A stretch of 21,792 nt of DNA, taken from the NCBI RefSeq assembly GCF_017873395.1, contig NZ_JAGGKC010000039.1:1-21792 (forward strand), written 5' to 3'. The translations under genes and the position numbers were made by a program. The notes under the pieces are model-generated. The model was not told where the DNA came from and made no database searches. It saw nothing but the letters and a program-made list of their open reading frames with translations. Position 1 is the first letter of the stretch. Every line of letters starts with the position of its first letter. The stretch is from Youngiibacter multivorans (GTDB lineage Bacteria > Bacillota > Clostridia > Clostridiales > Clostridiaceae). Of the stretch, positions 14,918 through 21,788 are shown piece after piece.

Positions 14918-15718
14918 TTAAAGTGCATGCGCACCATCAACGACCTTTATTATTGATTCATCCATTTCGAAGCCTATGCCCTTGTCCATCTTTCCGAAAT
15001 AGACAAGGAATTCCACGTTGCCTTCGGGCCCCTTGATCGGAGAGAAGTCCAGTCCGTATATGTGGCAGCCGGTGCCGATTATGAAGTCACAGATCTTTCG
15101 TATGACTTCCTCATGGACCTTCCTGTCCTTGACAACTCCGTGCTTTCCGACCTGTTCCCTGCCAGCCTCGAACTGAGGCTTTATAAGGGCTACCATTGTA
15201 CCTGTCTCCTTCATGAGGGAGAGTGCCGGCGGTATTATCTTCATTATTGAGATGAATGAGACATCTGTGGCCGCAAAATCTATCTCATCAGGAATATCCG
15301 CCCTTGTTGCATACCTGAAGTTCATCCTCTCGAGGCATACGACCCTTGGGTCTGTCCTTAGCTTCCAGGCGAACTGCCCGTAGCCAACATCCACAGAATA
15401 TACTCTGGCGGCTCCACGCTGGAGGCACACATCAGTGAAGCCACCTGTGGATGCTCCTATGTCCAGGCAGGTAAGGCCCTGAAGGTCAATTCCGAATGCA
15501 GTCACAGCCTTGTCAAGCTTGTAGCCGCCCCTTGAGACAAAGGGCATCTTCTCACCCCTGAACTCGAAAACAGACTCAATGTCGTATTTCGCTCCGGGCT
15601 TGTCTGCCTTCATGCCGTCCGCATAGACCTTGCCGGTCATTATTGCCGCCCTTGCCTTTTCTCGGGTCTCGAAGAGTCCCTTGTCGACAAGTATGGTATC
15701 CAGTCTCTCCTTACTCAT
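14918..15718 (-). CDS. tlyA: TlyA-family rRNA 2'-O-methyltransferase / hemolysin-like protein
   Basis: Members carry an N-terminal S4 RNA-binding domain joined to an FtsJ-like SAM-dependent methyltransferase. Mycobacterial TlyA methylates 16S and 23S rRNA; the Firmicute version (YqxC) is less studied. The 266-residue protein shows the S4 part (about 1-60, SKERLDTILVDKGLFETREK), then FVSRGGYKLDKA and the SAM-binding CLDIGASTGGFTDVCLQRGA. Next come VDVGYGQFAWKLRTDPRV and an ATDVSFISI motif. A Lys-Asp-Lys-Glu catalytic tetrad is expected. The ATG at 15718, with AAGGGTG 6 bases upstream, is preferred to GTG at 15727. It overlaps the dxs end by 8 bases. Confidence 0.92.
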   Translation of the reverse strand: MSKERLDTILVDKGLFETREKARAAIMTGKVYADGMKADKPGAKYDIESVFEFRGEKMPFVSRGGYKLDKAVTAFGIDLQGLTCLDIGASTGGFTDVCLQRGAARVYSVDVGYGQFAWKLRTDPRVVCLERMNFRYATRADIPDEIDFAATDVSFISIMKIIPPALSLMKETGTMVALIKPQFEAGREQVGKHGVVKDRKVHEEVIRKICDFIIGTGCHIYGLDFSPIKGPEGNVEFLVYFGKMDKGIGFEMDESIIKVVDGAHAL

Positions 15719-17591
15719 CGCATTCACCCTTGCAAAGCCTTGCAGAAATCTTCGATACTATGGAATCTGTATCCAGACCGTAATGCTTGTAAAGTGATTC
15801 AGGGTCTCCCTGGACAACGAAAGTATCCCTGAAGCCAAACCTGATCACAGCTGCAGAGAGTCCCATGTCGTTAACAGCTTCAAGTATCTGTGAGCCAAGC
15901 CCGCCATGTACCACATTGTCCTCAAGGGTGACTATAGCCTTGTTCTCTTCGCAGTGCTTCCTTATCATTTCAAAATCAACCGGCTTTATGAAGCAGGCGT
16001 TGACTATACCGAACCTCAGGCCTCTGCCCTCAAGCTCCTTTACTACCGCTTCCGCCCTCTGGACCATCTTTCCAGTGGCATATATGTATCCGTCTATGCC
16101 TTCTGTAATAACTTCAAACTTTCCAGGAGTGAACTCAGAGAGAGCCTTCGGATTATATCCTACCGGGTCTCCGCCTCTGGGATACCTTATTGCAAGCGGT
16201 CCTTCGAAGCTTTCTGACCAGAGTACCATGTTGTGAAGCTCCTCAAGTGACTTTGGCGCCATTATCGTAAGGTTCGGTACTGCACTTAAGAATGACAGGT
16301 CCAGGATTCCCTGGTGAGTCTCTCCGTCGTCCCCTACAATTCCAGCCCTGTCTATTCCGATAACTACCGGCAGCTTCTGTATGCAAATGTCATGTATGAC
16401 CTGGTCGTAAGCCCTCTGGAGGAATGTCGAATATATTCCGATGTACGGCTTCATTCCCGCTACTGCCAGACCTGCAGCAAGGGTGGCCGCATGCTGCTCG
16501 GCAATTCCCACGTCAAAGAACCTTGTCGGAAATTCCTTCTTGAAGGCTGAAAGGCCCGTACCGTCAGGCATTGCTGCGGTAATCGCACACACCTTGCCGT
16601 TCTTTCTCCCGAGCTCAGTCACAGCCTCACCGAAAACCTTTGAGTAGGTCACCTTGACCTTGGACATGACCTCACCGTTCTGCTTGTTGAAAGGGGCTAT
16701 GCCATGGAACTGGTCCGGTCTCTTCTCGGAAGCGACATATCCCTTGCCCTTCTGTGTCCGCACATGTACGATTACAGGACCATTGAAGTCCCTTGCAACC
16801 TTCAGGACCTTGCTCATGTCCTTGATGTTGTGGCCGTCAACAGGCCCCAGGTATTTAAGTCCCATGTCCTCAAAGAGCATTCCAGGAACAAGCATGGTCT
16901 TGACGCTGTTCTTTATCCTCATCATTCCCGTGTTCAAGGTTCTTCCCATAGGCATCCTGTCTATGGTGTCCTGTATGTCCTTCTTTACCTTCTCATAGTA
17001 GTTGTCGCCTCTCAGCTGAGAGAGATAAGTGCTTATTCCTCCCACATTCCTTGATATCGACATCTGGTTGTCATTCAGCACCACGACCATTCTGGTCTTT
17101 GAAAATCCCAGGTCATTCAGGGCTTCAAAAGCCATACCGCCTGTTAGGGCACCGTCTCCGATCACTGATATGACATTGTAGTCGTCACCGGCTATGTCCC
17201 TTGCCCTGGCATAACCAAGGCCTGCGCTGATGGAAGTGCTGGAATGACCAGTGTCGAAGGCATCATACCTTGATTCTTCCCTTTTTGGAAATCCGCTCAT
17301 CCCGTTATATTTCCTGAGCCTCGCAAAATCATCAAGCCTGTGAGTAAGCATCTTGTGCACATAGCTCTGATGTCCCACATCATATATTATCCTGTCCTTT
17401 TCAAGGTCAAAGACATTAAAGAGGGCTACGGTAAGCTCAACTACCCCAAGATTCGGAGCAAGATGCCCGCCTGTCTTGGATACCGATTCGATAAGAAATG
17501 CCCTTATCTCGTCTGAAAGCTGGTAAAGCTCATCCATGGTCAGTTCTTTGATGTCTTCAGGATTCCTGTATCTGTCCCTCAATATACCCAT
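15711..17591 (-). CDS. dxs: 1-deoxy-D-xylulose-5-phosphate synthase
   Basis: Dxs (EC 2.2.1.7) condenses pyruvate and glyceraldehyde-3-phosphate with thiamine diphosphate, the first step of the MEP isoprenoid pathway; DXP also feeds thiamine and pyridoxal synthesis. The 626-residue length is normal. The N-terminal ThDP domain has HLAPNLGVVELTVAL, DVGHQSYVHK, GHSSTSISAGLG (115-126) and GDGALTGGMAFEALND (145-160). The pyrimidine-binding domain follows with RFFDVGIAEQHAATLAAGLA (catalytic Glu) and the C-terminal domain with NVVHGGLGSQ. The ATG follows AAGGAAG. It is next to ispA, so early and later prenyl-diphosphate steps are co-transcribed. Confidence 0.97.
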   Translation of the reverse strand: MGILRDRYRNPEDIKELTMDELYQLSDEIRAFLIESVSKTGGHLAPNLGVVELTVALFNVFDLEKDRIIYDVGHQSYVHKMLTHRLDDFARLRKYNGMSGFPKREESRYDAFDTGHSSTSISAGLGYARARDIAGDDYNVISVIGDGALTGGMAFEALNDLGFSKTRMVVVLNDNQMSISRNVGGISTYLSQLRGDNYYEKVKKDIQDTIDRMPMGRTLNTGMMRIKNSVKTMLVPGMLFEDMGLKYLGPVDGHNIKDMSKVLKVARDFNGPVIVHVRTQKGKGYVASEKRPDQFHGIAPFNKQNGEVMSKVKVTYSKVFGEAVTELGRKNGKVCAITAAMPDGTGLSAFKKEFPTRFFDVGIAEQHAATLAAGLAVAGMKPYIGIYSTFLQRAYDQVIHDICIQKLPVVIGIDRAGIVGDDGETHQGILDLSFLSAVPNLTIMAPKSLEELHNMVLWSESFEGPLAIRYPRGGDPVGYNPKALSEFTPGKFEVITEGIDGYIYATGKMVQRAEAVVKELEGRGLRFGIVNACFIKPVDFEMIRKHCEENKAIVTLEDNVVHGGLGSQILEAVNDMGLSAAVIRFGFRDTFVVQGDPESLYKHYGLDTDSIVSKISARLCKGECDE

Positions 17592-17606
17592 TTGAATTCT
17601 TCCTTA

Positions 17607-18473
17607 CTAATGATTTCTTTGAAGAAGTGCTAGACACATCTCCCACAGCTGTGCCGTATCCCTGTCAAGACCCTTTAGAATGCCCAGGCATTCATCTGTC
17701 AGACCCTTTGCCATCTCTTCGCTTTTTTCAAGTCCGAAGAGAGAGACATATGTGGTTTTTCCGCTTGTCTCATCTTTTCCCGGAGTCTTTCCGAGAACCT
17801 CTTTGGTCGACGTCCTGTCAAGTATATCGTCCTTTATCTGGAATGCAAGACCTAGCTTCAGTCCAAGTTCTCTCATGGCTTTCCGTTCATCATCACTTGC
17901 TCCGAAAAGAACTGCTGGTGCCTCCAGTGAAGCAGCTATAAGCATTCCGGTCTTGAGCTCGTGGCAGCCCTTAAGCTCGTCGTAGCTGGCGATTCTTCCC
18001 TCATTCTCGAGGTCCCTCACCTGGCCCTCGACCATACCTACACTGCCTGCTGCAAGAGATACCGTGAGGGCTGCTTCAGCCCCGCGCACTCCACATCTGA
18101 CAGCACTCCTGATAAGCAGGGTGTGCGCTTCATTAAGAAGTGCGTCACCTGCAAGTATCGCCATGGCTTCACCAAAAACCTTGTGGTTAGTAGGCTTTCC
18201 ACGTCTAAGGTCGTCATTGTCCATTGCCGGCAGGTCATCATGTATCAGCGAATAGGTATGTATCATCTCGATTGCCATGGCCAGAGGCATGGTTTCCTCA
18301 ACGCTTCCCCCGAACATCTCTCCCGCAACAAGTGCCATTACAGGCCTTATCCTCTTGCCTCCCTGCTCAACGCTGTATGCCATCGCCTTTGCAAGCTTGC
18401 CATCTCCAAGATTATCCATGTATTCCAAAAGGCTCTGGTCAATAAGAACCTTGTACTCATCAAGCTCCCTCAA
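17607..18473 (-). CDS. ispA: Geranyl/farnesyl diphosphate synthase (TTG start)
   Basis: This trans-prenyltransferase chains isopentenyl diphosphate onto allylic diphosphates to make farnesyl-PP, feeding undecaprenyl-PP and quinones. I start at TTG 18473, inside the xseB end, because GGTGAG lies 7 bases upstream and 288 residues is the usual length. The longer frame to 18527 is just xseB read in another frame, and GTG at 18485 is an alternative. Motifs: GGKRIRPVM, the first Asp-rich DDLPAMDNDDLRRGKPTNHK, EGQVRDLENE, KTGMLI and the second Asp-rich FQIKDDILD. The short first aspartate spacing is of the FPP/GPP synthase type. It overlaps xseB by 14 bases and lies just ahead of dxs. Confidence 0.93.
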   Translation of the reverse strand: MRELDEYKVLIDQSLLEYMDNLGDGKLAKAMAYSVEQGGKRIRPVMALVAGEMFGGSVEETMPLAMAIEMIHTYSLIHDDLPAMDNDDLRRGKPTNHKVFGEAMAILAGDALLNEAHTLLIRSAVRCGVRGAEAALTVSLAAGSVGMVEGQVRDLENEGRIASYDELKGCHELKTGMLIAASLEAPAVLFGASDDERKAMRELGLKLGLAFQIKDDILDRTSTKEVLGKTPGKDETSGKTTYVSLFGLEKSEEMAKGLTDECLGILKGLDRDTAQLWEMCLALLQRNH

Positions 18474-18675
18474 AGTTCTTCTCACCGTCCTCTTCCATGA
18501 TCTTGACCTTCTCCTCAGCCTTCTCAAGGATGACGAGAAGCTCTCCGGACAGCTTCACTCCGAGCTCGTACTTCTCAATGGCCTCTTCAAGTGGGAGTCC
18601 ACCGTTCTCAAGCTCCTTTATGGCAGCATCGAGTTCCTCCATGATTTCCTTGTAGGTCCTTTTCTTCCTGGCCAT
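18460..18675 (-). CDS. xseB: Exodeoxyribonuclease VII small subunit
   Basis: XseB packs in several copies along the coiled coil of XseA to form exonuclease VII, a single-strand DNA exonuclease in repair. The 71-residue helical protein has the family pattern YKEIMEELDAAIKELENGGL followed by PLEEAIEKYELGVKL. The start (GAGAGGTAGAT before ATG) is 2 bases after the xseA stop. The acidic tail (MEEDGEKNFEGA) overlaps the ispA start. The adjacent large subunit confirms the call. Confidence 0.95.
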   Translation of the reverse strand: MARKKRTYKEIMEELDAAIKELENGGLPLEEAIEKYELGVKLSGELLVILEKAEEKVKIMEEDGEKNFEGA

Positions 18676-18677
18676 AT

Positions 18678-19871
18678 CTACCTCTCAATCTCAAGGGTCC
18701 TTTCTCCGTTACAGAGCCTTACCCTGATAGTATTCTGAAGATCCAGTTCCTCTACCTTTTTCAGTATTCTGCCGTTTTCACCATACACTATGGCGTAACC
18801 TCTGCCCAGAACTCCCAATGGGCTATGTGCCATAAGAAGCTCCGATTTGCCAACGAGGCTGTCTCTTTCATTTTCGAGCCTGGCACTTATGAGATACCTT
18901 AGATGCTCCTTCTTTTCAGAAAGTCTCAGCTGTTCGTTCGCGACTATCGTTGCAGGATTGTTCCTCGAAAGTGCCCTTCTTCTTGCATCAAGTCTCTCCC
19001 TTGAAAGCTCAAGAAGCGAATGTGCCGATGACTTAAGCCGAAACCTCAGCACCTCACAGCTCTTCTCCATTTCCTTCAGTGATGGCACAACTATCTCAGC
19101 CGCCTGAGAAGGAGTTGCCGCTCTCATGTCTGAAGCGAAATCAGCTATGGTAAAGTCAACTTCATGCCCGATACCAGTCACTATCGGTACAGGTGACTTC
19201 CTGATGGCCCTTGCGAGATTTTCGTCATTGAAGGAGAAAAGGTCCTCAAATGAGCCTCCTCCCCTTGCTATTATTATGACGTCAAAGCTGCCTTCTTTTT
19301 CAACTGCCTCAATTGCCTTTATCAGGCTCTCAGCTGAGCCTGCACCCTGTACCTGGGCGGGGAATATGGTCAAGGAAACCTTCCGGTTCCTCTTTGTCGC
19401 CACGTTGATTATATCCTGCACTGCAGCACCTGTCCGTGAGGTTATTACCGCCACTTTATCAGGAAATTCAGGGATATCCCGCTTTGAAGAAGTATCGAAG
19501 ATACCCTCCTTTGCAAGCAATGCCTTGATCCTTTCAAACTCCAGATGCAGGTCACCGAGCCCGGTTTCCTGCATTGTAGCAGCATATAGCTGGTAGGACC
19601 CTTCCTTCACGTATACGCTTACACGCCCGCTGCAGATTGCCTTCATCCCGTCTTTCGGCTTGAATTTAAGGCCTCCTGCCTCCCCTCTGAACATGACGCA
19701 GTTTATCTTGGAGTTCTCGTCCTTCAGGGAAAAATAAAGATGACCGGAGCTGTGTGCCTTGAAGTTTGATATCTCACCTGCAACCATCACGTTGCCAAGA
19801 ATGAAGTCATTGTCGAAGTTCCTTTTCACATATGTGTTGAGGTCGGATACCGACATCGTACGAAGCTTCAT
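18678..19871 (-). CDS. xseA: Exodeoxyribonuclease VII large subunit
   Basis: XseA (EC 3.1.11.6) carries the catalytic domain of exonuclease VII. The 397-residue protein starts with an OB-fold (about 1-100, VSDLNTYVKRNFDND, NVMVAGEISNFKAHSSGHLY, FSLKDENSKINCVMFRG). The nuclease core follows (about 125-260, VAVITSRTGAAVQDIINV, IIIARGGGSFEDLFSFNDE, SPVPIVTGIGHEVDFTIADF). Next come a charged coiled coil and a C-terminal LGRGYAIVY segment. AAAGGTG precedes the ATG. Its start shares one base with the folD stop (TGATG), a sign of translational coupling. No key motif is missing. Confidence 0.96.
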   Translation of the reverse strand: MKLRTMSVSDLNTYVKRNFDNDFILGNVMVAGEISNFKAHSSGHLYFSLKDENSKINCVMFRGEAGGLKFKPKDGMKAICSGRVSVYVKEGSYQLYAATMQETGLGDLHLEFERIKALLAKEGIFDTSSKRDIPEFPDKVAVITSRTGAAVQDIINVATKRNRKVSLTIFPAQVQGAGSAESLIKAIEAVEKEGSFDVIIIARGGGSFEDLFSFNDENLARAIRKSPVPIVTGIGHEVDFTIADFASDMRAATPSQAAEIVVPSLKEMEKSCEVLRFRLKSSAHSLLELSRERLDARRRALSRNNPATIVANEQLRLSEKKEHLRYLISARLENERDSLVGKSELLMAHSPLGVLGRGYAIVYGENGRILKKVEELDLQNTIRVRLCNGERTLEIER

Positions 19872-20716
19872 CAGATCACCTTTTCAGCGCAATCCACGAG
19901 ATTTCTCATAAGCAGCACAGTAGTCAGCATCCCGACTCCGCCTGGCACCTTCGTGGCCTTAGAGGCCTTTCCAGTAACCTTTGCAAGGTCTACGTCCCCT
20001 GTGATCCTTCCTTCAAATTCTGAAGTGCCTACATCAATGACGACCGCACCCTCGCGGATATAGGAATCATCTATCATGAGAGGCTTCCCCACTGCAGCCA
20101 CGACAACATCTCCTGATTTTGCAACTTCCCTCAGATCTTTTGTCCTTGAATGACATACCGTGACAGTCATGTGTTCCCTGAGGAGAAGCTGTATAAGAGG
20201 CTTCCCTACTATGTTCGACCTTCCTATGATGACCGCATGCATGCCTTTAAGTTCCCTGAGGCTTGCCTTAAGGATTTCAAGAACGCTTTCAGGTGTGCAG
20301 GGAGCTACTCCTCCCGATGTTGACGCCACCAGTCCTATGTTCACTGGATTCACTCCGTCTACGTCCTTGGACGGATCTATGGCCATAGCTACCTTCCCCT
20401 CACTTATCCCTTTGGGAAGAGGAAAAAGCACCATTATCCCATGTACGCTTCCATCATCATTGAGGTCTCTTATTGTCCTGAGGAGCTCATCTTCAGCCGT
20501 GTCTTCCGGAAGCACCATCTTTAGCATCTCAGCCCCGATGGAGTCGCATGCCTTCTTCTGGCTTGCCATGTAGTATTCGGATCCGGGGTCATTCCCAACA
20601 AGGATCGTCGCAAGGGTAGGTATGCCCTTGCCACTATCCCTCAGACTTACGACCCTCGCTTTCAGGTCTTCCCTCACCCTCTGGGCTATGCTCTTCACAT
20701 CGATTATCTCTGTCAC
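19871..20716 (-). CDS. folD: FolD methylene-THF dehydrogenase (cyclohydrolase residues replaced)
   Basis: FolD normally is bifunctional, making 5,10-methenyl-THF and then 10-formyl-THF. The 281-residue protein is full length from a GTG start with GAGGAGG 7 bases upstream. Visible marks are ILVGNDPGSEYYM, DVDGVNP (D120), PCTPESVL, the NAD(P)-site GRSNIVGKP and VPGGVGMLTT (usually VPGGVGPMT). Ungapped alignment to the known E. coli motif SQIYVASKRKAC shows that the catalytic Lys is Gln53 (SEYYMASQKKAC), and the Gln of VQLPLP is Leu97 (VLFPLP). Both residues are needed for cyclohydrolase in characterised enzymes, so this copy may be only a dehydrogenase. It lies between nusB and xseA. Confidence 0.93.
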   Translation of the reverse strand: MTEIIDVKSIAQRVREDLKARVVSLRDSGKGIPTLATILVGNDPGSEYYMASQKKACDSIGAEMLKMVLPEDTAEDELLRTIRDLNDDGSVHGIMVLFPLPKGISEGKVAMAIDPSKDVDGVNPVNIGLVASTSGGVAPCTPESVLEILKASLRELKGMHAVIIGRSNIVGKPLIQLLLREHMTVTVCHSRTKDLREVAKSGDVVVAAVGKPLMIDDSYIREGAVVIDVGTSEFEGRITGDVDLAKVTGKASKATKVPGGVGMLTTVLLMRNLVDCAEKVI

Positions 20717-20728
20717 CTAAGTTCCTCC

Positions 20729-21124
20729 TCAAGCCTTCACTATCTTGTCGAGTATTCCGTTTATGAATGCGGCTGACTGCTCATCCGAATATTTCTTCGA
20801 AATCTCTACAGCCTCGTTTATTGATACGTTGTTCGGTATGTCCTCCACGTATTTCATCTCATAGAGGGCTACCCTGAGTATGCTGAGGTTGATCTTCGAG
20901 ACCCTTGAAAGCTTCCACTTTACAAGGTTGGCCTCGATAAGCGCGTCAAGCTCTTCCCTTTTCTCCATGACTCCGCTTACTATCATGCTTATGTAGCCCC
21001 TGTCAGCTTCCTCAGATTCGCCATATTCCTCGAAGTAGTCTTCCACAAGCTCCTTCGGGTCATTGTCATTTATAGTGCTCTGGTACACTATCTCCATTGC
21101 TATCTCTCTTGATCTTTTTCTCAT
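20729..21124 (-). CDS. nusB: Transcription antitermination factor NusB
   Basis: NusB, with NusE (S10), binds boxA RNA and supports antitermination of rRNA operons. The 131-residue all-helical protein from ATG 21124 has MRKRSREIAMEIVYQSTIND at the start, then LIEANLVKWKLSRVSKINLS and the family C-terminal SINEAVEISKKYSDEQSAAF leading to INGILDKI. The longer frame to 21238 runs through a terminator hairpin and is not supported. The AAAGGAGG site lies unusually far from the ATG (18 bases), but a small hairpin in the gap may shorten it. It begins the operon that runs to recN, 12 bases ahead of folD. Confidence 0.95.
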   Translation of the reverse strand: MRKRSREIAMEIVYQSTINDNDPKELVEDYFEEYGESEEADRGYISMIVSGVMEKREELDALIEANLVKWKLSRVSKINLSILRVALYEMKYVEDIPNNVSINEAVEISKKYSDEQSAAFINGILDKIVKA

Positions 21125-21150
21125 AATAAGGGCCTGTAGCCCCCTCCTTT
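21122..21150 (-). promoter_or_regulatory. nusB: nusB leader with distant ribosome site and intervening hairpin
   Basis: On the minus strand AAAGGAGG (21150-21143) is followed by a GGGC-TACAG-GCCC hairpin (21142-21130), then TTATT and the ATG. The linear spacing is too long for normal initiation; a folded hairpin would bring it to about 5 bases. Whether the structure forms or regulates is inferred. Confidence 0.45.
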
Positions 21151-21169
21151 GATAATTTAAGTCCGCTTC

Positions 21170-21193
21170 AAAAAACCCTCTGTGACCAGAGGG
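21170..21193 (-). terminator. Terminator between asp23 gene and nusB
   Basis: The minus strand forms CCCTCTG-GTCA-CAGAGGG, a perfect 7-bp stem, then TTTTTT. It starts 8 bases after the Asp23 stop. It would separate Asp23 from the nusB operon, or act as a partial terminator, because only about 45 bases remain to the nusB start and no strong promoter is evident in them. Confidence 0.85.
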
Positions 21194-21200
21194 CTTCATG

Positions 21201-21587
21201 TTACTTTTCCTTGGGTTCCTGTTCTTTTCCTTTGACATAGATATTGTTCACGAATATATTTACTGCCGATACCTTGAGCCCTGTTATGGCCTCAACCGTA
21301 GTCAGCACGTTTTCCTGAACTTTCTCCACCACATCAGGTATCCTGAAGCCATACTCGACGGAAATAATCATGTCGATTATCGCATCCTTCTCGCCGACTG
21401 TAACCTTAACACCCTTTGTCACATTGCGCTTGCCTGTGACAACCTGTGTTATTCCGCCTGTCAGGGTTGCCGATAGACCTGCGACTCCCTTGATTTCGCT
21501 TGCTGCTATCCCTGCAATGACCCCGACCACATCCTCTGATATTTTAACCACGCCCTGGCCGTAGGTGTTCTTTGCCTTTTCGCTCAT
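21201..21587 (-). CDS. Asp23/Gls24 family envelope stress protein
   Basis: A 128-residue alkaline-shock (Asp23/Gls24, DUF322) family protein. In staphylococci Asp23 is membrane-associated and linked to envelope stress; in clostridia this gene is usually just ahead of nusB. The sequence has GQGVVKISEDVVGVIAGIAA, then EIKGVAGL, DMIISVEYGFRIPDVVEKVQ and a C-terminal VNIFVNNIYV, the typical strands and helices. Start: AGGAGG lies 6 bases from the ATG at 21587 but directly abuts the upstream ATG at 21593, so the former is preferred. It has its own promoter and terminator, and so may be expressed alone. There is no membrane segment. Confidence 0.92.
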   Translation of the reverse strand: MSEKAKNTYGQGVVKISEDVVGVIAGIAASEIKGVAGLSATLTGGITQVVTGKRNVTKGVKVTVGEKDAIIDMIISVEYGFRIPDVVEKVQENVLTTVEAITGLKVSAVNIFVNNIYVKGKEQEPKEK

Positions 21588-21622
21588 TTTCATCCTCCTG
21601 ACTTCAAGAACTGCTTAGAATC

Positions 21623-21651
21623 ATTATATCAAAAGGACAAATCAAATACAA
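21623..21651 (-). promoter_or_regulatory. Promoter of the asp23-family gene (extended -10)
   Basis: The minus strand has a perfect TATAAT at 21628-21623 preceded by TGA (extended -10), and TTGTAT at 21651-21646 with 17-base spacing. The -35 is weak, as is common with extended -10 promoters. It lies 35 bases upstream of the start codon. Confidence 0.65.
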
Positions 21652-21667
21652 TTAAACGGGCTATAAT

Positions 21668-21687
21668 TATGCATAACTCCATGCATA
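21668..21687. repeat. Inverted repeat TATGCAT-6-ATGCATA upstream of the asp23 promoter
   Basis: Two 7-base arms, TATGCAT and ATGCATA, flank AACTCC, 17 bases upstream of the -35 box. The symmetry could be an operator for a dimeric regulator, or chance in AT-rich DNA. No known binding consensus was recognised. Confidence 0.35.
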
Positions 21688-21704
21688 TTCACAATAAAAT
21701 CAGT

Positions 21705-21788
21705 ACCGCCGGCTTAGCCGGCGGTTTGCACAGACCCTATAAGGGTCTATAACCTGCTGCACCCGTAGGGGTGCATGAGGCGGCCGCC
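21705..21788. repeat. Cluster of four tandem palindromes at the right edge
   Basis: Within 84 bases there are four consecutive self-complementary units: ACCGCCGGC-TTA-GCCGGCGGT (21705-21725), AGACCCT-ATA-AGGGTCT (21732-21748), TGCACCC-GTAG-GGGTGCA (21758-21775) and GGCGGCCGCC (21779-21788). The first may terminate a minus-strand transcript coming from beyond the window, but no strong U-tract follows on either strand. GGCGG in the first could also pair with CCGCC in the last to close a multi-branched fold around the middle two. It is GC-rich against an AT-rich background. It could be a structured RNA or a dispersed intergenic repeat; its identity is unknown. Confidence 0.6.

Noticed and set aside
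18474..18527. A longer IspA with a very Arg-rich N terminus
   Set aside because: These bases encode the end of XseB; no ribosome site supports the upstream start.
21124..21238. An N-terminal extension of NusB beginning upstream at 21238
   Set aside because: It crosses a perfect terminator hairpin and the ribosome site, and NusB homologues start at MRKRSREIAMEIVYQ.
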